Of a stretch of 64,000 nt of DNA, positions 45,917 through 54,248 are shown piece by piece. Source of the stretch: Devosia neptuniae (GTDB lineage Bacteria > Pseudomonadota > Alphaproteobacteria > Rhizobiales > Devosiaceae); NCBI RefSeq assembly GCF_025452235.1, contig NZ_CP104965.1, positions 248,001-312,000 on the forward strand, given 5' to 3'. Positions within the stretch are counted from its first letter, which is position 1; each line of letters opens with the position of its first letter. A program made the position numbers and the translations under genes. The notes below the pieces were generated by a model. The model had not been told where the DNA came from. It did not search any database and worked only from the letters and a program-made list of their open reading frames with translations.

Positions 45917-46702
45917 ATGAATGAACTTAGACATGGATCGCCAGTCGTCGAAAAGACCGCCCATCTGCTGGGCGCCATCGCCGAGGCCAAGCATGGCGTC
46001 TCGCTTTCCGACTTGGTCGAACAGCTTGGCGTCGCCCGGTCCACGGTCTACCGCATCCTCAATTCGCTGGCCGCTCACGGCCTCGTCGCCCGCATCAATG
46101 GCGGCGCGACCTATAAGCTGGGGCCGCGCTTCATTGAATTGGCACGGCGCATTTCGCCAGGCGCCGATCGCGCCACCATGGCCGAAGCCGCCCATCCCAT
46201 CATGCAATCGGCGGCCGATCGCATCCGTGAATCGTTCAAGCTTTCGGCGCCCGAGGGCGATGAAATGCTGACCATCCTAGCGACGCAAAGCCCCGCGGAA
46301 TATGCAATCTCCGTTCGTGTTGGCAGCCGTTCACCCAAGCATGTCGGCGCTTCCGGCAAGCTCGCTTTGGCCCATTCGAGCGACGAAGCCATTGCCGAAT
46401 ATTGCGCCAAGGGCCTACCTGCCCGCACCGCCCACACCATAACGGATCCCGACGTGCTGATGGACGAGTTACGTCGCATCCGCGACGACGGCTATGCCGA
46501 AGATAACCTGGAATCCAGCCAAGGCCTGCGCGCCATCGCGGCTCCCGTCTTTGACGCCGCCGGCGCGCTGGTTGCCGCCGTCAGCGTTCCATTCATCGGC
46601 GACGCCACGCCGGATCGCAAGCGCACTATCCGCAAGGAAGTGACCGAAGTGGCCGACAGCCTAACCCAGCTTCTCGGCGGGACCATGCAAAAATCCAAAT
46701 AA
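45917..46702 (+). CDS. IclR family transcriptional regulator
   Basis: 261 residues. Helix-turn-helix around LSDLVEQLGVARSTVYRILN, followed by the wing YKLGPRFIELA and the IclR effector domain (VGASGKLALAHSS, SSQGLRAIAAPVFDAAGAL). It is divergent from the importer operon and followed, after 70 bases, by the RraA-family gene, both of which it may control. Confidence 0.93.
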   Translation: MNELRHGSPVVEKTAHLLGAIAEAKHGVSLSDLVEQLGVARSTVYRILNSLAAHGLVARINGGATYKLGPRFIELARRISPGADRATMAEAAHPIMQSAADRIRESFKLSAPEGDEMLTILATQSPAEYAISVRVGSRSPKHVGASGKLALAHSSDEAIAEYCAKGLPARTAHTITDPDVLMDELRRIRDDGYAEDNLESSQGLRAIAAPVFDAAGALVAAVSVPFIGDATPDRKRTIRKEVTEVADSLTQLLGGTMQKSK

Positions 46703-46772
46703 GAAACCAAATGACCCCTATTGAACTTTTTTGCACCAGCCTGCTATGTGACTGGCGACAGAGGAGGAGCGC

Positions 46773-47486
46773 ATGACGGGTCTTAGCGCCGAGACGATCG
46801 CAAAACTGAAGACGACCAATTCGGCCACACTGAGCACGCTGCTGCTCAAGCGCGGATTGCGCAACACCGCCATCCGCGGCGTGCGCCCTCTGCGGACCGA
46901 TCTCGAACCCATGGTGGGACCGGCCCTGACGGTGCGTTATATCCCGGCCCGTGAGGACATCGACGGGTCCGAATACAGTTCCAGCCCGGACAATTTCCAG
47001 CGCAAGGCGATCGATACGATCGAGGCCGGCCATGTGCTGGTGCTCGACTGCCGCAGCATCCCCGAGATTGCGGGCATTGGTGCGGTACTGATGCGCCGGC
47101 TGATTTTCCGACAGGTCGCCGGCGTGGTGCTGGATGGCGGTGTGCGCGATTCCATGGACATTGCCGAACTGGGTCTGCCCACCTTCTGCACTGGTGCCGC
47201 CGCACCGGCAAACCTGGTCGCGCACCACGCCTCCGACATGAACCAGCCGATCGCTTGTGGTGGCGTTGCCGTCTATCCGGATGACATCATGTTCGGCGAT
47301 GCCGAAGCCGTCATTGTTATCCCGCGCAAGTGGGCCGACGAGATCGCCGACGAGGCGGTGGCAATGGACCGGCAGGAAGAATTCCTCAAGCTCGAGATCG
47401 AGTCGGGCAAGCCGACCGTTGGCGTCTACCCTCCCAACGCCGAAACCCAGGAACGCTACAAGGCCTGGCTGGCAAGTCGCGCGTAG
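46773..47486 (+). CDS. RraA family protein (aldolase/decarboxylase-like)
   Basis: 237-residue RraA-fold protein with the metal and substrate motif VVLDGGVRDSMDI (D-G-x-x-R-D) and GGVAVYPDDIMFGD. Members of this fold act as RNase E inhibitors, or as class II pyruvate aldolases and oxaloacetate decarboxylases. GAGGAGG lies 4-5 bases before the ATG. Placement between an IclR gene and a solute importer favours a catabolic aldolase or decarboxylase over RNA regulation. Confidence 0.85.
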   Translation: MTGLSAETIAKLKTTNSATLSTLLLKRGLRNTAIRGVRPLRTDLEPMVGPALTVRYIPAREDIDGSEYSSSPDNFQRKAIDTIEAGHVLVLDCRSIPEIAGIGAVLMRRLIFRQVAGVVLDGGVRDSMDIAELGLPTFCTGAAAPANLVAHHASDMNQPIACGGVAVYPDDIMFGDAEAVIVIPRKWADEIADEAVAMDRQEEFLKLEIESGKPTVGVYPPNAETQERYKAWLASRA

Positions 47487-47657
47487 TTCTTCGCCACAAT
47501 CGGCCGTGCAAGTGCCGCTGAGCCTACTCGGCGGCACTCGCGCGACCGGCGTGGACCGGTTCGATCTGTTTCGCTACCTGACTGGGTCGGGTAAATATGA
47601 GGTCGTTCTCGACCAATCTCATTCACGCGCTTATCATCCCAGCAAAGGACAAAGCAG

Positions 47658-48008
47658 ATGTCGAAACAATCCGAACAGACCAGGCATCTTGCCGAGCACT
47701 ATGTCGATCAGCTGTCGGATTGGGCCAAAATCACCACAAGGCCGCTGTTCGGTGCGGTGGCGCTCTATCGCAACGAGCATGTCTTTGCCATGGCCTGGCA
47801 GGGCGCGCTTTACTTCAAGGTCGATGCCGATTCACGCCCGGAATACGATGAAGCGGGTTCCCAAGCGCTCGGCTATACGACTGAGGGCCAGGATCACGCG
47901 CTCAAGTCCTACTGGGCCGTTCCCGCCGACATACTCGAAGATGACGACAGTCTCCGGGAGTGGGCAGAGCGTGCCTACCAAGCGGCGTTGAAGAGCGGGC
48001 GAACTTAA
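47658..48008 (+). CDS. TfoX N-terminal domain protein
   Basis: 116 residues matching the TfoX/Sxy N-terminal domain: TTRPLFGAVALYRNEHVFAM, then ALYFKVD and ALKSYWAVPADILEDD. It lacks the C-terminal TfoX domain found in the competence regulator. AAAGGA is about 8 bases before the ATG. The function of stand-alone members is not established. Confidence 0.85.
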   Translation: MSKQSEQTRHLAEHYVDQLSDWAKITTRPLFGAVALYRNEHVFAMAWQGALYFKVDADSRPEYDEAGSQALGYTTEGQDHALKSYWAVPADILEDDDSLREWAERAYQAALKSGRT

Positions 48009-48110
48009 CCCGATACGCCGCTTTGCAGGTCGCAGTCTGGCTAGTGATGTGTGTCGGAGCAGTGTCTTGGGCATGCATCGGCACGGCCGATCCCGCGTCG
48101 GAGGCTGCCA

Positions 48111-48125
48111 CAAGGCACGGCCTTG
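48111..48125 (+). terminator. Short hairpin between convergent genes
   Basis: CAAGGC (48111-48116) and GCCTTG (48120-48125) pair with a 3-base loop, followed by TCTCCTTTAAATGTTT. A weak terminator for the TfoX-N gene, 20 bases before the end of the convergent gene. Confidence 0.4.
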
Positions 48126-48147
48126 TCTCCTTTAAATGTTTGCGAGG

Positions 48148-48537
48148 TTAGCTGAGTGCGCGGGATACCAGGACGGTGTCGACATACTGGGTCATGCGCA
48201 TGATCTTGCCGTCCTTGAGGTGGTAGAGATGGGCAAAGGGCGAGGTCATGGATTTGCCGGTTACGTTATAGGTGCCGGAATAGACGCCGAACGCGGCAAC
48301 GCGATCGCCATCAGCAAGGTAGGTGTGGACTTGGGCGCGATAGCTCGTCCATTCCGTCTGAAGACGGTGGAATACACCGGCGATCACTGCCTCCGGCCCG
48401 ACATAGGTTCCCGCATAAGGAAAGCCCTCTGCCTCGGTCCATTCGACATCGGCGGACAGTACGGCCCGCAGGTTGCGGCCGTTGTCCGCCGAGGTTCCTT
48501 CATAGGTGCTTCGGATCAGCTCGAGATTGGTGCTCAT
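48148..48537 (-). CDS. SnoaL-like/NTF2-fold protein
   Basis: 129 residues with the nuclear transport factor 2-like fold: LIRSTYEGTSADNGRNLRAV, YAGTYVGPEAVIAGVF, VAAFGVYSGTYNVTG and FAHLYHLKDGKIMRMTQYVD. The start MSTNLELIR at 48537 lies 1 base after the MBL-fold stop, so the genes are coupled. These small proteins are ketosteroid-isomerase-like; no specific activity can be assigned. Confidence 0.85.
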   Translation of the reverse strand: MSTNLELIRSTYEGTSADNGRNLRAVLSADVEWTEAEGFPYAGTYVGPEAVIAGVFHRLQTEWTSYRAQVHTYLADGDRVAAFGVYSGTYNVTGKSMTSPFAHLYHLKDGKIMRMTQYVDTVLVSRALS

Positions 48538-48538
48538 T

Positions 48539-49363
48539 TCAACCCCACTGCATTTCGCCAGTGGCGACCTTGGAGCCAATATCGAGAGCCACGCCCATGC
48601 CCAGATCGGGGAAGCGGGCTTCCATTGCAGTCTTGAGTTTGGCGGAGTCTCCACCTCTGGCCAGTTCTTCTTCGAACGCCAGCAGATAGGCTTTGGTATG
48701 CTCGATCCCGGCAAGACCCGTCGCAGCCGCCGGATCCATGTGGCCCGGAATGACGATGGCAGGATGGCGAGCAGCAATCGCGTCGAGATTGGCGATCCAG
48801 GCCGCGCGCTGCTCTTTGGTGGGGGTATCGGCAGTCCAGACATGCACGCCCGAGAAAATCAGCACACCACCAAAGACGGCATTCAGTGTCGGAACCCACA
48901 GATAGCGGCGATTGGCGAGGCCCGCGGCCGCAACGATTTCGACGGTTTCGCCATCCACGCTCAGTGTTGGGCCGTCGAAGGCCTCGGGGAAAATGATATC
49001 GGCCTGCGTCTGCGGTCCACTCTCGTTGAGCTTGGGGCCCCACGCGGCCAGTTTTTTGTCCACATTGCCCTTGATGGCCTCCACCGTGTCCGAAGCGGCA
49101 ATGACCTTGGCGTTGGGGAAAGCTTCCAGCACCGGCTTCAGGCTGAAATAATAGTCCGGATCGGACTGGCTGATATAGATCGTGGTCAGCGTCTTGCCCG
49201 TCGCCGCTATGGCCTGCGCCAGCGCGCGCCCATCGGGATAGGTGAAGCCGCCATCGATCAACAGCGCCTCACTCGGCCCGGACAGCAGCACCGGTGCCCG
49301 GAAGAAGCCGTTCCCGCCGGCAGGAAAATGGGTCCAATTCAGGGTAGTTGTCATGGTGGTCAC
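48539..49363 (-). CDS. MBL-fold protein with degenerate metal motif
   Basis: 274 residues with the metallo-beta-lactamase fold outline: LLIDGGFTYPDG, TIYISQSDPDYYF, VIPGHMD. The canonical H-x-H-x-D-H zinc motif reads Q66-x-D68-x-D70-Y71, so three of four ligands are changed; the later H in IPGHMDP is retained. It may be a pseudo-enzyme or may use another metal arrangement. It is coupled to the SnoaL-like gene and lies near a DsbA-like gene and LysR. Confidence 0.8.
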   Translation of the reverse strand: MTTMTTTLNWTHFPAGGNGFFRAPVLLSGPSEALLIDGGFTYPDGRALAQAIAATGKTLTTIYISQSDPDYYFSLKPVLEAFPNAKVIAASDTVEAIKGNVDKKLAAWGPKLNESGPQTQADIIFPEAFDGPTLSVDGETVEIVAAAGLANRRYLWVPTLNAVFGGVLIFSGVHVWTADTPTKEQRAAWIANLDAIAARHPAIVIPGHMDPAAATGLAGIEHTKAYLLAFEEELARGGDSAKLKTAMEARFPDLGMGVALDIGSKVATGEMQWG

Positions 49364-49395
49364 TCCTTGGTGAAAGTCGTAATCATTGCGAGGCT

Positions 49396-50028
49396 TCAGG
49401 CAGCTTCGAGCTGAGCCGCCAGGATTTGCGGGTCGCCAAACAAAGTGCCGCTGGGCAGCAGGCGACGTTTGTCGCCTTTGCCAATGATCAACGCCGGCAC
49501 ACCATTGGCGCCGAAACGCGTCATGTCGGCACGGGCAGCCTCGATCCGCGTCCGGTAGGCTGCCAGCAATTGCTGATCCGCTGCCCGAAGACGATCAGCG
49601 GCATCGCTGAAACCGGCAGCCGCGAGGATGTCGGTCACAACGTCCATGCTCCCATTGTCCCGGCCATCGACATAGCGGGCCTGCTGGAGCGCCTTGAGCG
49701 CCGCCATTTCCTGGGCGGGCGCCTGCAGGCCCACAGCGACTATGGCCAACGTTGATGGCGCGGAGTCGAACGTGGAGCCGACCGCGCCAAGCACCTGCTG
49801 GCGGTAAGTCTCGCTGAAAGGCTGCCCAGTCAGACGGGCGATGCGTTGATCGTTCTGCCAGGCATAGGCGGCGAAGGATTGATCCATCGGGCGGGCGCCT
49901 TCACCGGCAAACAGGCCGGTGGGCGACAATTGGATGGTGACCCCGCCCAGTTGGCTGATTTGCTCAAGCGCACCGGTGGCGCCATAGCACCAGCCGCAAA
50001 GGGGGTCGAACAGGTAGGTGATGTGCAT
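49396..50028 (-). CDS. DsbA family thioredoxin-fold protein
   Basis: 210 residues with the redox motif C-G-W-C in FDPLCGWCYGATGAL near residues 11-14, and the DsbA-type helical insert following it. There is no signal peptide, so it is cytoplasmic, like FrnE-type oxidoreductases. GVPALIIG holds the cis-proline region. It is divergent from the LysR gene at 50136. Confidence 0.88.
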   Translation of the reverse strand: MHITYLFDPLCGWCYGATGALEQISQLGGVTIQLSPTGLFAGEGARPMDQSFAAYAWQNDQRIARLTGQPFSETYRQQVLGAVGSTFDSAPSTLAIVAVGLQAPAQEMAALKALQQARYVDGRDNGSMDVVTDILAAAGFSDAADRLRAADQQLLAAYRTRIEAARADMTRFGANGVPALIIGKGDKRRLLPSGTLFGDPQILAAQLEAA

Positions 50029-50135
50029 GGGCCTAATGTCCTCAATGTTGTTGGCTGGAAGCTATGCCTCCGCCATTGATTGATCGAGAGCATCAAACCT
50101 GACAGAATGTTTTCCTCTGGCATACAATAGGACAG

Positions 50136-51053
50136 ATGATGCAGGCCATCAGACTCAACCGGCTCGCCTATTTCTCCGCCGTGGCCGAAACCGGCTCCTT
50201 CACCAAGGCGGCCGAGCGGCTGGGGATCACCAAAGCGGTGGTCAGCCAGCAGGTTAGCCGTCTCGAAGAAGAGCTGCAGACCAGCCTGCTGGTCAGGACC
50301 ACCCGACGGGTCGAGCCAACCGAGGCCGGACGGCTGCTACACGCTCGATGCGTGATGATCTTCGGCGCGGTGGAAGACGCCATCAGCGAGATCGCGCAGA
50401 TCAATTCTGAGCCCACCGGGACCCTGCGCATAGCGGCGCCGAGCGATTACGGCGCAGCAACGATTGCCCCGCTCATCGCCGCATTCACCCGGAAATATCC
50501 GGCCTGTAATGTCGAATTGCGGCTCTCCGATACCAAGGTCGATCTCATTGCCGATCATTTCGATCTGTCCATCCGCGTCGGCTGGCTGGACGATTCCAGT
50601 TATCAGGCCCGGCGTATCGGTTCGTTCCGGCAATTGCTGGTGGCCTCGCCCGAATTGCCGCAGGCGGGGACTGCAATCGTACCGGAGGATCTGGTCAGCC
50701 TGCCCTTCATTGCCAATGCGTCCCTCAAGGAGCCATTGGTTTGGCGCTTCACCAAGAATGACTTCGACCCCACAACGGTCAGGCTCCGCCAGAGCATCCT
50801 GACCAATTCCACGCCAGCCGCCATGGCCGCCACTCTGGCCGGCGGGGGCATATCAGTCTTGCCGGACTTTCTGGCCGCGGACCATTTGCAAGCCAATAGG
50901 CTGGTCCAACTCCTGCCGGCCTGGGATTTGCCGGCCGGCGGCATATATGCGGTCTATCCGGCGGCGCGCTTCCGGCCGCCCAAGGTCATCGCCTTCGTTG
51001 CCATGCTGTCACAGCATCAGCAAAGCAATCGCAGCATCGCGCCGCCTTTATAA
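50136..51053 (+). CDS. LysR family transcriptional regulator
   Basis: 305 residues. Helix-turn-helix in SFTKAAERLGITKAVVSQQV, wing LQTSLLVRTTRRVEPTEAG, then the effector domain. It is divergent from the DsbA-like/MBL/SnoaL-like genes across a 107-base gap and probably controls them. Confidence 0.93.
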   Translation: MMQAIRLNRLAYFSAVAETGSFTKAAERLGITKAVVSQQVSRLEEELQTSLLVRTTRRVEPTEAGRLLHARCVMIFGAVEDAISEIAQINSEPTGTLRIAAPSDYGAATIAPLIAAFTRKYPACNVELRLSDTKVDLIADHFDLSIRVGWLDDSSYQARRIGSFRQLLVASPELPQAGTAIVPEDLVSLPFIANASLKEPLVWRFTKNDFDPTTVRLRQSILTNSTPAAMAATLAGGGISVLPDFLAADHLQANRLVQLLPAWDLPAGGIYAVYPAARFRPPKVIAFVAMLSQHQQSNRSIAPPL

Positions 51054-51108
51054 TGTCAGTCTCCCGATCGTTGCGCCGACCACGGCAACCTGATCGCTTG
51101 GTCAGCCC

Positions 51109-51849
51109 CTACTCCGTGACCACGCGGCCGCGTTCGTCTGCTTCGAGCAGTTCATTGGTGACGTTGCGGATATGGCGGGCCATCGCCTTGTAGGCGGCGT
51201 CTGGGTGGCGCATGCGCAAGGCCGAGAGGATCGCGTGATGATCGCCGATCCAGAGCGGGCGCACGCTTTCGGCGTGGATGTGCTCGTGCAGCTTCTTCCA
51301 CATCAATGATTCATCGCGCTGCGCCCATAACGCCTCGATCATCGAGACGATGATGGCATTGTTGGTCATCCTGGCGATGGTCATGTGGAAGTCCCGGTCG
51401 CCCTTTTCCTGCAGCAGGACCACTTCGGTTTCCTGCTCCATCTGGGCGATGCATTCTTCCAGCACCAGAATATCGTAATTGGTCGCCCGCTCGGCGGCCA
51501 GCGCCGCTGCGCTCGACTCGATGGCAAGGCGCGCCTCCAGCAGCTCGAACGGTCCGGGCCCGATGTCGCTTACGGAGAGGTCGAAGTTCACCTGCGACAG
51601 CCGGCTGGGCAGGACCATGATCCCGGCCCGGCCGCGCACTTCGACGATGCCGCGCATTTCCAGCGCGATTACCGCCTCGCGCACCACCGGGCGGCTGACC
51701 GAAAGCTCTTCGGCCAGTTCCCGCTCGGATGGCATGCGCCAGGATTTATCGGCAGCGTTCTGCTCGATCAGTCTGGCGATCTGGCGCGCAACGACCTGAT
51801 ACAGCCGCTGATTGCCCTGCAGCCGCGGGTAGCTCCGGTCCTTTTGCAT
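51109..51849 (-). CDS. FadR/UxuR-type GntR family regulator
   Basis: 246 residues. Winged helix: RMPSERELAEELSVSRPVVR with the wing VEVRGRAGIMVL. The C-terminal FCD domain has metal-site features (FHMTIARMTNNAI, DHHAIL). The start MQKDRSYP at 51849 is supported by GGGAGG 6 bases upstream. It is the third gene of an operon with two Gfo/Idh oxidoreductases, and is the natural candidate to bind TGGT-N3-ACCA sites upstream of 53974/54249. Uronate repressors UxuR and ExuR belong to this subfamily. Confidence 0.92.
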   Translation of the reverse strand: MQKDRSYPRLQGNQRLYQVVARQIARLIEQNAADKSWRMPSERELAEELSVSRPVVREAVIALEMRGIVEVRGRAGIMVLPSRLSQVNFDLSVSDIGPGPFELLEARLAIESSAAALAAERATNYDILVLEECIAQMEQETEVVLLQEKGDRDFHMTIARMTNNAIIVSMIEALWAQRDESLMWKKLHEHIHAESVRPLWIGDHHAILSALRMRHPDAAYKAMARHIRNVTNELLEADERGRVVTE

Positions 51850-51878
51850 CTTTGACCTCCCAGCCGTCGACCCGCCGG

Positions 51879-52943
51879 TCAAGGGAGCCAGGAGCCATAG
51901 AGCGGATGCGCTGGCGTGATTGGCAATTGTGACGGCTGGCCCGTTCTCTGGGAATGATACGCCGCGGTAACCAAAGCAAGCGAATTGCGCGCATCTTCGA
52001 GGGTTACAGGCGGTTCCCCGCCAGTCATGACCGCCTCATGGAATAGCTCGAACTGCCTTGTATAGCCATCTTCGGTGACCTGGTGCTCGGCGAGCGCTGC
52101 ATCGATCCTGGCCTGATGCTCCGGCGTGCCGGCGATGAAGGTCCAGGGATCACGGCCCATCGTATAGGGCTCCAGAATACTCTCGGCCACCATGTCGCTG
52201 AAACAGAAGCGCAAGCGGGAGATTTCCTTGCGCGACCCCAAAGTCATGGACAGGGCAGCGAGCGAGCCATTGGCCATCTTGACCGAGAGGGTCATAGTGT
52301 CCTCGACCTCGATCTTGTTCACCAGGGTCGCGCCATGAGCGAAAATCTCGGCACAGGCGCCGTGGACATAATTGAGCATGTCGTGAGCGTGAATGGCGTG
52401 GCCGAGCAGCCCGCCGCCCAGTTCGCTGGCCCATTTGCCGCGCCACGGCACTTCGTAATAGGCCGGACCCCGCCACCAATGTGTTTCGACCGTGGTGAGG
52501 AACGGCCTTCCGGCCAGACCCAGTTCGATCAGCCGCTTGAGTTTTTGCAACCCGGTGCCATAGCGATACTGGAAGATCGGCATGAATTTGCGATCGGTTT
52601 TGCCGACGATTTCGCTCATCGCATCGACATCGGCGATGGAACCGAAAAGCGGCTTTTCGCAGATGACATGCTTGCCCGCCTCAATGGCGCGTTTTGAGAG
52701 CGCGAAGTGGGAATCGGGCGGCGTGCAGATGTCGATGACATCGAGATCGTCCCGCGCGAACAGGGTTTCGACATCGCTGGTATATTCGCCAACGCCAAAT
52801 TCGGCGACGGCCTGGCGCCCACGATCCTCATCGAGGGAGCAGAGCACGGGAACCTCGAACAGGTCCTTGTTCCAGTTGTAACCGGCCAGGTGCCGCTGGG
52901 CGATGCCGGCGCCAATCAGGCCGACGCGCAGTTTCCGGGTCAT
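51879..52943 (-). CDS. Gfo/Idh/MocA family oxidoreductase
   Basis: 354 residues. The Rossmann start LRVGLIGAGIAQRHL and VIDICTPPDSHFAL are followed by the catalytic lysine motif CEKPL (E-K-P) near residue 100. The C-terminal domain has GGGLLGHAIHAHDML with histidines in the substrate pocket. It is a NAD(P)-dependent sugar or inositol-type dehydrogenase. It lies 5 bases after the sister gene. In the context of mannonate dehydratase it may act on a uronate or its derivative. Confidence 0.9.
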   Translation of the reverse strand: MTRKLRVGLIGAGIAQRHLAGYNWNKDLFEVPVLCSLDEDRGRQAVAEFGVGEYTSDVETLFARDDLDVIDICTPPDSHFALSKRAIEAGKHVICEKPLFGSIADVDAMSEIVGKTDRKFMPIFQYRYGTGLQKLKRLIELGLAGRPFLTTVETHWWRGPAYYEVPWRGKWASELGGGLLGHAIHAHDMLNYVHGACAEIFAHGATLVNKIEVEDTMTLSVKMANGSLAALSMTLGSRKEISRLRFCFSDMVAESILEPYTMGRDPWTFIAGTPEHQARIDAALAEHQVTEDGYTRQFELFHEAVMTGGEPPVTLEDARNSLALVTAAYHSQRTGQPSQLPITPAHPLYGSWLP

Positions 52944-52948
52944 GGGAT

Positions 52949-53974
52949 CTATCCTTTAGGCTGGGAGGAAATGTTGACGGCCCGGCTCTGCGCATCGAGG
53001 GACAGCCGGCAGACCTCAAAGACATGATGCTGCGACATTGCGGTGGCAGTGCGATCACGCACATCGGCGGCAAAGCTGGCGAAGTAGTCGAGCTCTTCGT
53101 TGGAGCAATCAATATGTTCTACGCCATGCTCGTTGACGAGGAAAAGGTGATCCTTGCCGTCGCGGCCGGCGATATCGACATATTTGCGCAGCTCGATATA
53201 GCCCTCGGTGCCCAATATGGTCAGCCGGCCATCGCCCCAGGTCGGCAGGCCGTCGGGAGTGAACCAATCGACGCGGACATAGCCAGAAGCCTTGTCGCTG
53301 CGCAGCAGCAGATCGCCGAAATCCTCGAATTGAGGCGCCTGCGGGTTGGCGAAATTGGCGACTTGCGACGTGATGATTTCCGCGGTGTCGGAGCCGGTGT
53401 AGAACAGAAACTGATCGATCTGGTGGGAGGCGATGTCGACGATGATGCCGCCGAATGCGTCATGTTGCCAAAACCAGTCCGGCCGGGAATTGCCCAGGCG
53501 ATGCGGCCCGGTGCCCAGCGTCTGGATGACCCTGCCGATGGCGCCCTCCGCGACCAGCTTGCCAGCCTTGACCGCCGAGCGAACGCTGTGCCGCTCGGTG
53601 AAGCAGATCGAGAAGATGCGCCCGGTTTCGCTCACGGCCTGCTGCACCGCCTCGAGCTGGGCATAGGTGGTGAGGCCGGGCTTATCGACCATGACATCCT
53701 TGCCCGCACGCATGGCCCGGATCGCGAGGCCCGCGCGGTCTTTCGGAATGGCGGCAATGCAGATCACGTCGATGCTGGAATCGGCAAGGAGCGTCTCGCG
53801 ATCGATCTGGGGAACATCCAGATAGGTTTGTGCAAAACTCTCGACCAGGCTTGGGATCGAAGTTTGGGGGCAATAGCCAACGAACTCGGCGCCGGCCTTG
53901 ATCAGCCCTTTGGCATGATCGAAAATATGTCCGTGGTCGATGCCAACGACCGCAAATCTAACCATTTCAGGCAT
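52949..53974 (-). CDS. Gfo/Idh/MocA family oxidoreductase
   Basis: 341 residues. The N-terminus MVRFAVVGIDHGH has GIDHGH in place of the common G-x-G-x-x-G loop; the catalytic lysine is in VDKPG; GGIIVDIASHQIDQF carries the active-site D and H. First gene of the minus-strand operon, divergent from the sugar importer, sharing its operator region. Confidence 0.88.
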   Translation of the reverse strand: MPEMVRFAVVGIDHGHIFDHAKGLIKAGAEFVGYCPQTSIPSLVESFAQTYLDVPQIDRETLLADSSIDVICIAAIPKDRAGLAIRAMRAGKDVMVDKPGLTTYAQLEAVQQAVSETGRIFSICFTERHSVRSAVKAGKLVAEGAIGRVIQTLGTGPHRLGNSRPDWFWQHDAFGGIIVDIASHQIDQFLFYTGSDTAEIITSQVANFANPQAPQFEDFGDLLLRSDKASGYVRVDWFTPDGLPTWGDGRLTILGTEGYIELRKYVDIAGRDGKDHLFLVNEHGVEHIDCSNEELDYFASFAADVRDRTATAMSQHHVFEVCRLSLDAQSRAVNISSQPKG

Positions 53975-54149
53975 TCCCTTCGCTACTGGCGAACCGGTGC
54001 AGGCTCATTTCATTGGTCAAACCAGACAGGCATTCCGTTTTCCTGTCAAGACTAGTGGCTGACCAGATAGTCCCGATATTTTTGCCTTTTTGTGTGATTA
54101 TTCCGCGCAAATGCTTGCAATCTTTGGTTCGCATCGCGTCGCATCCAAT

Positions 54150-54196
54150 CTGGTCATACCAGAAGGCTTGACATTGTGGTCTTACCAAAACAAGCT
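54150..54196 (+). promoter_or_regulatory. Promoter with two TGGT-N3-ACCA operators
   Basis: CTGGT-CAT-ACCAG (54150-54162) and TGGT-CTT-ACCA (54177-54187) are perfect palindromes 27 bases apart. A consensus -35 TTGACA lies at 54168-54173, so the second palindrome falls in the promoter spacer, with a weak -10 near 54191-54196. TGGT/ACCA arms are typical of FadR-subfamily GntR operators, including UxuR/ExuR. The binding protein is probably that encoded at 51109-51849. Confidence 0.7.
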
Positions 54197-54248
54197 TGGG
54201 TCCAGCGGCTGTTTCAAACGCAGCGCATTCCTGGAGGAGGAATTGGAA

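Noticed and set aside
47487..47657. Possible small gene between the RraA and TfoX-N genes
   Set aside because: Open frames here are overlaps of neighbouring genes in other frames and have no start signal or motif.
54090..54248. Extended N-terminus of the sugar-binding protein
   Set aside because: It would place about 50 residues before the signal peptide and translate through the promoter and both operators.
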